Origin: Ardenticatenaceae bacterium | GTDB lineage: Bacteria; Chloroflexota; Anaerolineae; Promineifilales; Promineifilaceae | Direction of reading: 5' to 3' | Assembly (NCBI GenBank): GCA_020634415.1 | Contig: JACKBT010000038.1 | Coordinates: forward strand, 1-43,505 | Length of the DNA: 43,505 nt | In this document: positions 19,646 through 26,272 of the stretch, in pieces | How the letters are laid out: each line of letters starts with the position of its first letter | Numbering within the stretch: the stretch's first letter is position 1 | Made by a program: the position numbers and the translations under genes | Notes under the pieces: generated by a model | The model's database searches: none | What the model saw: only the letters and a program-made list of their open reading frames with translations | What the model was told of the DNA's origin: nothing

Positions 19646-20446
19646 ATGACCATCATTGAAGCAATAATCCTGGGCATCATTCAGGGTGCCACCGAGTTTT
19701 TACCCATTTCCAGTTCCGGCCACTCCGTGCTGGTGCCGGCCGTGTTTGGCCTCAGCCAGCCTACCCTGGGCATGTCTGTGGTGGCCCACCTGGGCACACT
19801 GCTGGCCGTTGTCATTTACTTCCACCGCGATCTGTGGCAAATCATACGCATGACCTTGAAGAGCCTGCAAGAGCGGCAGCCGATGGCCTATTCGGAATCT
19901 CGTCTGGCCTGGTATATTGTGGTCGGGTCGGTGCCGGCCGCCGCTGTGGGTCTCTTATTTGAGGATTGGTTGGCCGACATCTTTACGCACCCTCAGTGGG
20001 CGGCCGTTTTTTTGATGGGAACGGCCGTAATCCTGGTCATTGGCGAACGCTTGCTCTCTGGCCGCAAGCAGTTGGCCGATATGACCTGGCTCGATGCCAT
20101 CATCATCGGCCTTTTTCAGGCCCTGGCTCTGCTGCCCGGTATCTCGCGCAGCGGCAGCACCATTATGGCTGGCCTTACACGGGGCCTAAACCGGGAATTA
20201 GCCGCCCGCTACAGCTTTTTGATGAGTGTGCCTGTTATTTTTGGCGCGGGTTTGGTGCAACTGCGTGATATGTTGTCGGGCAATCTCCAGGTTGGTTTAC
20301 CCATTTTAGCGGCAACTTTCATCACCTCGGCCATTATCGGCTATCTCTGTATTCACTTCCTGCTTACCTGGCTGCGGCAGCGCAATCTCTATCCCTTTGC
20401 CATCTACTGCGCTGCCTTTAGTCTGCTGTTTCTGCTTTTTGGCTAA
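19646..20446 (+). CDS. uppP: Undecaprenyl-diphosphate phosphatase
   Basis: A 266-residue polytopic membrane protein of the BacA/UppP family, which dephosphorylates undecaprenyl pyrophosphate to recycle the lipid carrier for peptidoglycan and surface glycans. The two family motifs are intact: QGATEFLPISSSGH near residues 13-26 and LPGISRSGSTIMAG near residue 165. About seven or eight hydrophobic segments are present. Probably co-transcribed with tgt. Confidence 0.95.
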   Translation: MTIIEAIILGIIQGATEFLPISSSGHSVLVPAVFGLSQPTLGMSVVAHLGTLLAVVIYFHRDLWQIIRMTLKSLQERQPMAYSESRLAWYIVVGSVPAAAVGLLFEDWLADIFTHPQWAAVFLMGTAVILVIGERLLSGRKQLADMTWLDAIIIGLFQALALLPGISRSGSTIMAGLTRGLNRELAARYSFLMSVPVIFGAGLVQLRDMLSGNLQVGLPILAATFITSAIIGYLCIHFLLTWLRQRNLYPFAIYCAAFSLLFLLFG

Positions 20447-20491
20447 CTTAAGCCATCTCTTACGGTTAGCCGTGTATACTATCCACTATCA

Positions 20492-20583
20492 GTAGATCGA
20501 AACAGATCACGAGTGTGCTGTGGGGCGATTTTGTAAATCGTTTGAGCGATTTGCAAAATCGCTCTACAAAGATTTCGATCTAC
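20492..20583. repeat. 92-bp intergenic element with 11-bp terminal inverted repeats and internal hairpins
   Basis: GTAGATCGAAA (20492-20502) pairs perfectly with TTTCGATCTAC (20573-20583). Inside lies GGCGATTTTGTAAATCG and then an AGCGATTTGCAAAATCGCT palindrome. It sits between uppP and rocD, ending 32 bases before the rocD start. It has the shape of a small non-autonomous insertion or a structured RNA element. No target duplication is obvious. Confidence 0.6.
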
Positions 20584-20615
20584 CGACTATCCCACTATTT
20601 TAGGAGTCAGATTTC

Positions 20616-21806
20616 ATGAATAGTCAACATTATATTGAATTGGATGAGTCTTATGGCGCTCACAATTACCACCCGCTCGATGTCGTTGTGGAACGAGCCG
20701 AAGGTGTATGGGTCTACGATGTAGACGGCAATAAGTATTTGGACTGTTTAAGTGCCTATTCGGCTGTAAATCAGGGGCATTGTCACCCGGCTATTTTGGC
20801 GGCGGCGCAGGCGCAAATGCACAAAGTTACGCTGACCTCGCGGGCTTTTCGCAATGACCAGATGGGGCCATTTTTGCAGGAATTGTGCGAGTTGACGGGG
20901 TATGAGATGGCTTTGCCCATGAACACGGGGGCTGAGGCGGTGGAAACGGCCGTTAAAGCTGCCCGCAAATGGGGGTACGAAGTCAAAGGCATTCCCGATA
21001 ATCAAGCCGAAATCATTGTTTGCAATGGCAACTTCCACGGGCGTACCACCACCGTGGTGGGCTTCTCCAGCGAAGACAGCTATAAGCGCCATTTTGGCCC
21101 CTTCACGCCAGGGTTTAAGCTCATTCCTTATGGCGATTTGGCGGCACTGGCCGAGGCCATCACACCCCAAACGGCCGCTTTCATGCTCGAACCCATCCAG
21201 GGCGAGGGCGGCGTTATCATCCCCCCCGAAGGCTTTTTGCGCCAGGCGGCTGATTTATGCCGCCAGCACAATGTCCTCTTTGTGGCCGATGAAATCCAGA
21301 CGGGTTTTGGCCGCACGGGCAAGCTGTTTGCCTGCCAACATGAGGGGGTGAAAGCGGACATGACGATTGTGGGCAAGGCTTTGAGTGGCGGTTTTTACCC
21401 GGTATCGGCCGTTTTAGCCGATAAGCCCATTTTAGGGCTGTTCCATCCAGGTGACCACGGCAGCACCTTTGGCGGTAATCCGCTGGGGGCGGCGGTGGCG
21501 CGGGCGGCGTTGCAGGCATTGGTGGATGAGGGGATGATCGGCCGTTCGCAAGAGTTAGGCGATTACTTCAAAGGGCGCTTACAGCGTATCGAAAGTCCAC
21601 ACATCAAAGAGGTGCGTGGTCGTGGCCTGTTTATTGGGGTTGAACTGCACGTACCCGCCCGCCGTTTTTGCGAAGCTCTGCGAGGACGTGGCATTTTATG
21701 TAAAGAAACACATGAAAATGTCATCCGTTTTGCGCCACCGTTGGTCATCAAAAAAGAGGAAATTGATTGGGCTTTGGGGCATATTGAGCCGGTGTTGATG
21801 GATTAA
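20616..21806 (+). CDS. rocD: Ornithine--oxo-acid aminotransferase
   Basis: A 396-residue class III PLP aminotransferase that converts ornithine and 2-oxoglutarate to glutamate-semialdehyde and glutamate, a link between arginine and proline metabolism. The N-terminus [18 protein letters not shown] and the [10 protein letters not shown] block are typical of ornithine aminotransferase rather than acetylornithine or GABA enzymes. Asp225 ([13 protein letters not shown]) contacts the PLP ring and Lys254 ([10 protein letters not shown]) forms the Schiff base. AGGAG precedes the ATG by about ten bases. A strong terminator follows at 21837. No other arginine genes are adjacent. Confidence 0.94.
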   Translation: MNSQHYIELDESYGAHNYHPLDVVVERAEGVWVYDVDGNKYLDCLSAYSAVNQGHCHPAILAAAQAQMHKVTLTSRAFRNDQMGPFLQELCELTGYEMALPMNTGAEAVETAVKAARKWGYEVKGIPDNQAEIIVCNGNFHGRTTTVVGFSSEDSYKRHFGPFTPGFKLIPYGDLAALAEAITPQTAAFMLEPIQGEGGVIIPPEGFLRQAADLCRQHNVLFVADEIQTGFGRTGKLFACQHEGVKADMTIVGKALSGGFYPVSAVLADKPILGLFHPGDHGSTFGGNPLGAAVARAALQALVDEGMIGRSQELGDYFKGRLQRIESPHIKEVRGRGLFIGVELHVPARRFCEALRGRGILCKETHENVIRFAPPLVIKKEEIDWALGHIEPVLMD

Positions 21807-21836
21807 CAAGGGTGCGACAGGATTTGGTGTAAGGCT

Positions 21837-21872
21837 AGACTGGCGCAGTTTTTAAAACTGCGCCAGTCTTTC
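21837..21872 (+). terminator. Strong hairpin terminator after rocD
   Basis: A near-perfect 33-base palindrome with 16-bp arms (starting AGACTGGCGCAGTTTT) lies 30 bases after the stop. Only a short T run follows. The arm matches the hairpin at 26216 except at one position. Confidence 0.8.
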
Positions 21873-21917
21873 GAGTCCATACACAAAAAATAAGCGCACC
21901 CGATTAACAAAAAATGT

Positions 21918-21947
21918 TTGACACGGCCGTTTTCCCTGTGTTATAGT
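21918..21947 (+). promoter_or_regulatory. Consensus sigma70 promoter of the ABC-2 transporter leader
   Basis: A perfect TTGACA (21918-21923), an 18-bp spacer and TATAGT (21942-21947). The ACGGCCGT palindrome starts on the last base of the -35 (21923-21930). Confidence 0.75.
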
Positions 21948-21956
21948 CTGCAAATC

Positions 21957-21992
21957 ATGGCTAACATAAAACGAGGCCACAAGTGGCGATAA
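21957..21992 (+). CDS. Putative 11-residue leader peptide
   Basis: An ATG ten bases after the -10 opens an 11-codon frame, MANIKRGHKWR, ending in TAA at 21990-21992. There would be almost no 5' leader, so translation would be leaderless. The peptide is rich in basic residues. The coding stretch overlaps alternative hairpins formed by GCCAC/GTGGC repeats (21976-21980, 21983-21987, 21994-21998), with a terminator following at 22027. This arrangement fits ribosome-mediated attenuation, but the frame is short enough to occur by chance. Confidence 0.35.
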   Translation: MANIKRGHKWR

Positions 21993-22026
21993 GGCCACCC
22001 ATACTTTTTAAGTTAGGCGCACCAAA

Positions 22027-22060
22027 CGCCCTACTGTGTATATGCAGTAGGGCGTTTTTT
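22027..22060 (+). terminator. Intrinsic terminator in the transporter leader
   Basis: Arms CGCCCTACTG (22027-22036) and CAGTAGGGCG (22045-22054) form a perfect 10-bp stem with an 8-base loop, followed by TTTTTT. It lies 104 bases upstream of the first permease start, so it must be bypassed for expression from the 21918 promoter. Confidence 0.85.
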
Positions 22061-22087
22061 ATTGCCTGTCGGGCACCGCCGGGGCTG

Positions 22088-22156
22088 TAAGCCGTTATCC
22101 GCAAGCTGTTATCCGTTAACGGTAATCCGACCACCGATTACTGACCACCGATCACG
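22088..22156. repeat. Iterated-word element (GTTATCCG / CGGTAATCCG / ACCGATTAC)
   Basis: A string of related words, GTTATCCG twice, TTAACGG, TAATCCG and CCACCGAT twice, fills the space between the leader terminator and the permease Shine-Dalgarno. Related words with complementary arms occur at 37568-37620 and 32544-32585. Confidence 0.6.
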
Positions 22157-22163
22157 AGGAACT

Positions 22164-22955
22164 ATGCGACTATTTTGGGAATTAACAAAACAATCTTTTC
22201 AGCGATATATGACTTACCGGGCAGCGGCCATTGCTGGCTTGGCGACGAACTTCTTCTTTGGGCTGCTGCGTGTAGCGATTTTGTTGGCTTTGTATGGCGA
22301 ACGACAGGAGGTTGAGGGTTATACAGTGGTGGGCATCATCACCTACACTGGGCTGACGCAGGCGGTGATTGCCTATTTGAGTATGTTTGGCTGGTATGAC
22401 TTGATGAACTCGGTATACAGCGGCGATATTGGTTCGGATTTGCTAAAGCCGATGAGCTTTTTTCGTTTTTGGCTGGCGCAGGATTTGGGGCGGGCGCTGG
22501 TTAATTTTTTGCTGCGGGGGGTGGCGATTATGGTGCTGTATGCGCTGATGTTTGATTTGGTGTATCCGCAAACGGCCGTTCAACTTTTCGCTCTACTTCT
22601 CACCATCGGCCTAAGTTGGCTTATCAGCTTCGCCTATCGCTTTCTCATTAACCTGGCGGCCTTTTGGACACCTAATGCCACCGGAATCGGCCGTTTTGGT
22701 TTTATGATGTCCTGGTTCTTTTCCGGCTTCATGATGCCCTTGCGCTTTTTGCCCGATTGGGTGCAAACCATCGCCCGCTTTACCCCGTTCCCCCACATGC
22801 TCAACACCGTTGTGGATGTCTATTTGGGCATCCTCACAGGCGCAGAGCTATGGCTGACTTTGCTTTTGCAGGCAGCCTGGGCGGTGGGGTTAGTGTTGGT
22901 GGGGCAGGTGGTGCTGCAGACGGCCGTTAAACGCCTCGTCATTCTAGGAGGGTAA
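22164..22955 (+). CDS. ABC-2 type permease subunit 1 (DUF990-like)
   Basis: A 263-residue integral membrane protein with about six hydrophobic segments. The N-terminus FWELTKQSFQRYMTYRAAAIAG and the conserved SVYSGDIGSDLLKPM segment are typical of DUF990/COG4587-type permeases. These pair with a second permease and an ATPase to form an exporter of unknown substrate. GAGG precedes the ATG at 22164; a longer frame from 22062 would read through the iterated-word repeat and is rejected. The final codons run into the GGTAATT repeat. Expression is probably controlled by the 21918 promoter and leader terminator. Confidence 0.85.
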   Translation: MRLFWELTKQSFQRYMTYRAAAIAGLATNFFFGLLRVAILLALYGERQEVEGYTVVGIITYTGLTQAVIAYLSMFGWYDLMNSVYSGDIGSDLLKPMSFFRFWLAQDLGRALVNFLLRGVAIMVLYALMFDLVYPQTAVQLFALLLTIGLSWLISFAYRFLINLAAFWTPNATGIGRFGFMMSWFFSGFMMPLRFLPDWVQTIARFTPFPHMLNTVVDVYLGILTGAELWLTLLLQAAWAVGLVLVGQVVLQTAVKRLVILGG

Positions 22956-22996
22956 TTGAGTAATTACCCAATTACCCAATTACCAATTACGGAGTT
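22953..22996. repeat. Palindromic GGTAATT word element
   Basis: GGGTAATTGAGTAATT is followed by the complementary ACCCAATTACCCAATTACC. The stop codon of permease 1 (22953-22955) lies at its left end, and permease 2's Shine-Dalgarno (ACGGAG) at its right end. It can fold in mRNA between the two cistrons. Confidence 0.75.
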
Positions 22997-23000
22997 ACCC

Positions 23001-23795
23001 ATGTTACACACCCTCTCCACCTACCGCCGCCTCATCGGCGTGCAGTTGCGCAGCCAAATGCAATACCGCTTCGCCTTCCTCATGGATGTTATAGCGGCGG
23101 CGATGGTGACACTGCTGGAATTCAGCTCACTCGCGCTCGTCTTCGAGCGCTTCGACAACATCAAAGGCTGGACATTAGGCGAAGTCGCCTTTCTTTATGG
23201 CCTCGTCGAATTCTCATTTGGCCTGATGGACATGCTTTTTAGTGGTTTCGATCCGCAGCGGTTTGGCCGAGAAATTCGGCGCGGCACATTTGACCAAATG
23301 CTGCTGCGCCCCGTCAACATCACCGTGCAAGTGCTGGGTATGGAATTCATCCTGCGCCGTCTGGGGCGCATTGCGCTGGGGGCGGCTATCTTCGCCCTGT
23401 CCCTCACCCTCACCGATATTACCTGGACACTGGGCAAATTACTCTACCTGCCTATCGTCGTCGTCAGTATGGTCTGTTTCTTTGGTGGCCTATTCATCAT
23501 CGGTGCGACCATCACTTTTTGGACAGTAGAGTCTATTGAGGTGATGAATATTCTCACCTATGGCGGCAGTTTTCTCATCTCCCACCCGATGCACATTTAT
23601 GGTGATTGGATGCGCCGCTTCTTCACTTTCGTCATTCCCGCCATCTTTTTGAATTACTATCCGGCTCTCTACTATCTGGACAAGCCGGACCCATTCAATT
23701 TTCCAGCCTTCGCGCCCTTTTCTTTCACCCTTTATGGGGCTGTTATTGAAATTGGTGTTGGGGGCGGCTCTGGCTTTCTGGCGTTTTGGCCGTGA
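23001..23795 (+). CDS. ABC-2 type permease subunit 2 (DUF990-like)
   Basis: A 264-residue integral membrane protein, paralogous in type to permease 1 (COG3694-like). It has about six hydrophobic segments and the motif GGFDPQRFGREIRRGTFDQMLLRP-like block near residues 80-100 (read here as SGFDPQRFGREI followed by GTFDQMLLRPVN). ACGGAG lies before the ATG at 23001. An in-frame ATG at 22956 would translate the GGTAATT repeat into a spurious N-terminus. Downstream, another iterated-word palindrome (23833-23891) separates it from the ATPase gene. Confidence 0.85.
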   Translation: MLHTLSTYRRLIGVQLRSQMQYRFAFLMDVIAAAMVTLLEFSSLALVFERFDNIKGWTLGEVAFLYGLVEFSFGLMDMLFSGFDPQRFGREIRRGTFDQMLLRPVNITVQVLGMEFILRRLGRIALGAAIFALSLTLTDITWTLGKLLYLPIVVVSMVCFFGGLFIIGATITFWTVESIEVMNILTYGGSFLISHPMHIYGDWMRRFFTFVIPAIFLNYYPALYYLDKPDPFNFPAFAPFSFTLYGAVIEIGVGGGSGFLAFWP

Positions 23796-23832
23796 AGCAT
23801 TATCAAAGCACAAGGATCATGATAGGAGAGAA

Positions 23833-23891
23833 TTGGAGACTAGGGACTAGAGACTGATTGTAGTCTCCAGTCTCTAATCTCCAGTCTCCAT
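23833..23891. repeat. Palindromic iterated-word element (GGAGACT/AGAGACT)
   Basis: The left arm TTGGAGACTAGGGACTAGAG and the right arm TAGTCTCCAGTCTCTAATCT then CCAGTCTCC form an imperfect palindrome. It ends ten bases before the ATPase start codon and leaves no Shine-Dalgarno. Same family as 11999, 29084 and 34528. Confidence 0.8.
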
Positions 23892-23900
23892 TTACGAAAC

Positions 23901-24584
23901 ATGGACATCATACAAGTACAAAACCTGCAAAAGCATTTCAAAATCAACAAGCATTATCAAGGTGCGCTGGGATCGGTGCGGAATTTATTTAGCCGTGAAT
24001 ATAAGCTGGTGAAGGCGGTGGATGGGATTAGCTTTACCGTGCCGCGTGGCGAGTTGGTGGGCTATTTGGGGCCGAATGGCGCGGGCAAATCTACCACAAT
24101 TAAGATGCTGACGGGGCTGCTGGTGCCGTCGGGCGGGGAGATGGTGGTAAACGGCCGTCTCCCCTGGCGCGACCGTCAACAATATGTAGCTCGTATCGGA
24201 GCCGTCTTCGGGCAGCGCACCACCCTCTGGTGGGACTTGCCCGTCATCGAATCGCTGGAACTGCTGCAACACATCTACCAGGTTCCGGCTGATCGCTTCC
24301 AGCAAAACCTGACCCACTTCAAGCAGCTACTCGACCTGGAACCCTTCCTGCACACCCCCGTGCGCTCCCTCTCCCTCGGCCAGCGCATGAGGGCCGACAT
24401 CTGCGCCGCCCTGCTGCACAACCCTGACCTGCTCTTCCTGGATGAGCCAACCATTGGCCTGGATGTGGTGGCTAAAGAGCGCATCCGCCAGTTCATCAAG
24501 CAGATCAATGGCGAGTGGGGCGTTGACGATTCGTGGTTGACGACGCATGACTGGCTGACGTGCAAAAAAGCTGTGACTGGGTGA
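23901..24584 (+). pseudogene. ABC transporter ATPase of the ABC-2 system, 3' end frameshifted and truncated
   Basis: The first 200 residues are an intact ATP-binding subunit: Walker A GPNGAGKSTT (57-66), Q-loop in FGQRTTLW, signature LSLGQRMRAD (157-166) and Walker B LLFLDEPTIGLD (177-188). COG4586-type partners of DUF990 permeases are usually over 300 residues, but this frame stops at 227. From 24511 the sequence looks like a normal ending damaged by single-base indels. The H-loop survives as LTTHD, but DVQK-CDWV is in another frame and IIDR in a third. Restoring one base after 24550 would give THD-M-A-DVQK. It is either a decaying gene or a local consensus error. The permeases may be orphaned if the loss is real. 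Confidence 0.7.
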
Positions 24585-24922
24585 TAGATTATTGATCGGT
24601 ATGAAGTGGGGTCACTAGGCCTTGATGGGGGACGCACTCGTTTGAGTAGGGCAATAGGGTCGGGATCACTATCAACCAATTCCCCCTTGGTGATAGCTAC
24701 ATATTGGTCGAGATGGCTTTTTACGAGTTGGGGATGCAAAGCTTTGTAAGCAGCTATTTCCCGGTTCATCGCTTCACGTCGCGGATCGATGGGAAAAGGG
24801 GAAAAGGAGCGCACAATCGCCTCCAAAAGCAGATCAGAAACATCTCGCTGCATCTTAGCCGCGATTTTCTCGGCATGGTTATAAACATTGTCAGGAACAG
24901 TTAACAATATTTGTGTACTCAT
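24275..24922 (-). CDS. Antitoxin-like hypothetical protein, probably truncated with an antisense read-through tail
   Basis: The first 95 or so residues (MSTQILLTVPDNVYNHAEKIAAK... as its start, then HPQLVKSHLDQYVAITKGELVD near 65-85) resemble a small antitoxin-like or ribbon-helix-helix-associated family common in Chloroflexota and cyanobacteria. Such proteins usually end about 15 residues after the DPIALLKRVR-type block. Here the frame passes about 24620 into sequence antisense to the ABC ATPase and continues to 24275, giving low-complexity Ser/Arg-rich translation. The real gene is thus probably 24620-24922 with its natural end lost. The start lies about six bases after a TATAAT on this strand, so the mRNA may be leaderless. 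No toxin gene is adjacent. Confidence 0.5.
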   Translation of the reverse strand: MSTQILLTVPDNVYNHAEKIAAKMQRDVSDLLLEAIVRSFSPFPIDPRREAMNREIAAYKALHPQLVKSHLDQYVAITKGELVDSDPDPIALLKRVRPPSRPSDPTSYRSIIYHPVTAFLHVSQSCVVNHESSTPHSPLICLMNWRMRSLATTSRPMVGSSRKSRSGLCSRAAQMSALMRWPRERERTGVCRKGSRSSSCLKWVRFCWKRSAGTW

Positions 24923-24960
24923 CTCCCCATTATAACAGCCTGGAGGTAAGTGTACACAAA
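24910..24960 (-). promoter_or_regulatory. Promoter flanked by a 9-bp inverted repeat, upstream of the antitoxin-like gene
   Basis: Reading the minus strand, TATAAT lies at 24934-24929, six bases before the start codon at 24922. TTTGTGTAC (24910-24918) and GTACACAAA (24952-24960) are perfect inverted repeats around it, one overlapping the first codons and the other near the -35 region. This fits an autoregulatory operator. The -35 is weak. Confidence 0.5.
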
Positions 24961-24996
24961 GGCGATAAAAGGCTCAATACCTCTTATCGCCTTTGT
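24956..24996. terminator. Hairpin downstream of the alpha/beta hydrolase
   Basis: ACAAAGGCGATAA (24956-24968) pairs with TTATCGCCTTTGT (24984-24996), with a further partial AGG/CCT pairing inside. There is no strong T run in either direction. It ends 12 bases from the hydrolase stop codon at 25009 and probably terminates that minus-strand gene. Confidence 0.6.
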
Positions 24997-25008
24997 GGTG
25001 TGGGGTGA

Positions 25009-26067
25009 TTAAGAGGAGGCTTGCAGGAAGCCGAAGAACATCCCGGCCCAACGCTCGGCCGCGTCGAAGACGGGGCCGTGCCCGGAGCCTTCAAACATTT
25101 CCATACGCACACGGCCGCCAGCGGCCGCGTACTGTTCCAAAACATTGCGGATTTGTGTGACCATTGGTTGTTGGGGGAATACATCCGCACCAGGCCAGCC
25201 TGGTATCAGTTCCATTTGCCCCAATGTGGCAAAATCCCAGGCAGAGCTATCGGCGACAACGATATCGGCCGTTCCGTGTGTCCACAGCACGGGCGGTTTG
25301 GGATCAATGTTGACAATGCCGGCCCAATTACAATATTTACCAGAGAGCGCATTCAAAATACCCCGTGTGCCGGGGGCGATGCCGGGCCAATTCTCCGAGG
25401 TCGTAAAATCGCCAGGATAGCCATCTATACCTGTCACCGATTTCAGAACTTCATCTACCAGCATGTCCAATCTTTCTGGCGGGCATTGGTAGTTGGGAGA
25501 CCAATAGGACGTGTTGATGACGTTGCGGGGGGAAAATGGGGAGTCGGTAGACTTGTCGCCTTCGGCCAATCTTTGGGTGAAGTCGGGGTTGCCTGTGCCG
25601 CCGCCAGAGCCAGCCCAGTCTGGGTAACAGGGCGTGCCATCGGGCATAGTGCCGCCGAAGCCGAAGGGGGAAACGGGGTCAATGAAGGTGAGGGAGGTAA
25701 CTTCTTGGGGACGATCCATGGTATAAGCCGCAACGGCCGCGCCACCCGTTGACCAGCCTGCCAGATGTACGGGTTGGGTAATGCCTAAGGCTTGAACCAG
25801 CGAGTGGGTATCATCGGCCCAGTCGCGTAGGCCGCGTGTGGCATCAATCGGTACGCGCTCGGTGTCACCGAAGCCGCGCATATCGGGCATGATGAAGCGG
25901 TAGCCAGCGGGGGCGTTGGGCATCAGATGTTCGTAGAAGCGGCCTGTGGATAGGTTGCCGTGAACGAGGATAACGGGAATGCCATCCTCTGGCCCGTAGG
26001 TCAGATAGTGCATGGTGAGGCGGTCTGTTTTGGTGGTGTGGGATTGAACACCCGGTAAAAGATCCAT
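25009..26067 (-). CDS. Alpha/beta hydrolase
   Basis: A 352-residue alpha/beta-hydrolase fold enzyme. The oxyanion-loop strand IPVILVHGNLS is at 30-40 and DMRGFGDTE at 62-70. The nucleophile is Ser106 in GWSTGGA, a variant of G-x-S-x-G. A candidate acid Asp lies in LWTHGTADIVV, and the catalytic His in EGSGHGPVFD near residue 330. No signal peptide is present at the chosen start. AAGGAG lies seven bases upstream of the ATG at 26067; a start at 26133 adds 22 unconvincing residues. Esterase, lipase or epoxide hydrolase activity is possible; the substrate is unknown. Confidence 0.88.
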   Translation of the reverse strand: MDLLPGVQSHTTKTDRLTMHYLTYGPEDGIPVILVHGNLSTGRFYEHLMPNAPAGYRFIMPDMRGFGDTERVPIDATRGLRDWADDTHSLVQALGITQPVHLAGWSTGGAAVAAYTMDRPQEVTSLTFIDPVSPFGFGGTMPDGTPCYPDWAGSGGGTGNPDFTQRLAEGDKSTDSPFSPRNVINTSYWSPNYQCPPERLDMLVDEVLKSVTGIDGYPGDFTTSENWPGIAPGTRGILNALSGKYCNWAGIVNIDPKPPVLWTHGTADIVVADSSAWDFATLGQMELIPGWPGADVFPQQPMVTQIRNVLEQYAAAGGRVRMEMFEGSGHGPVFDAAERWAGMFFGFLQASS

Positions 26068-26213
26068 AATTACTCCTTCGTTGATATGTGGGTTTGTTTT
26101 GCCGTTAGCTGGTTTATGGGATGCTGTTTGCAAAACCAGTTACATGCTATCAGAGTCAGTTTGTTCGTACAAATTATGGGCTGGCTATGATGATAGATGG
26201 TGGAATGGCGCAA

Positions 26214-26248
26214 AAGACTGGAGCAGTTTTGTAAACTGCTCCAGTCCA
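26214..26248 (-). terminator. Terminator of the HzsA-related gene
   Basis: A 14-bp perfect stem, GACTGGAGCAGTTT (26216-26229) with its complement (26233-26246), has a 3-base loop. On the minus strand TTTT follows. It is nearly the same as the hairpin at 21837. Confidence 0.8.
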
Positions 26249-26272
26249 CTCACCCACAATTTCATTTATTGC

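Larger units (their letters stand above)
21954..22060 (+). ncRNA. Structured leader RNA / attenuator ahead of the ABC-2 transporter genes
   Basis: From the predicted transcription start to the terminator T run there are about 105 bases. They contain alternative GCCAC/GTGGC pairings and a GGCG..CGCC pairing that overlaps the 5' arm of the terminator and could act as an anti-terminator. An outer CTAAC..GTTAG pairing is also possible. It does not match a riboswitch class I can recognise. It could be an attenuator for the permease genes at 22164 or a stand-alone small RNA. Confidence 0.45.
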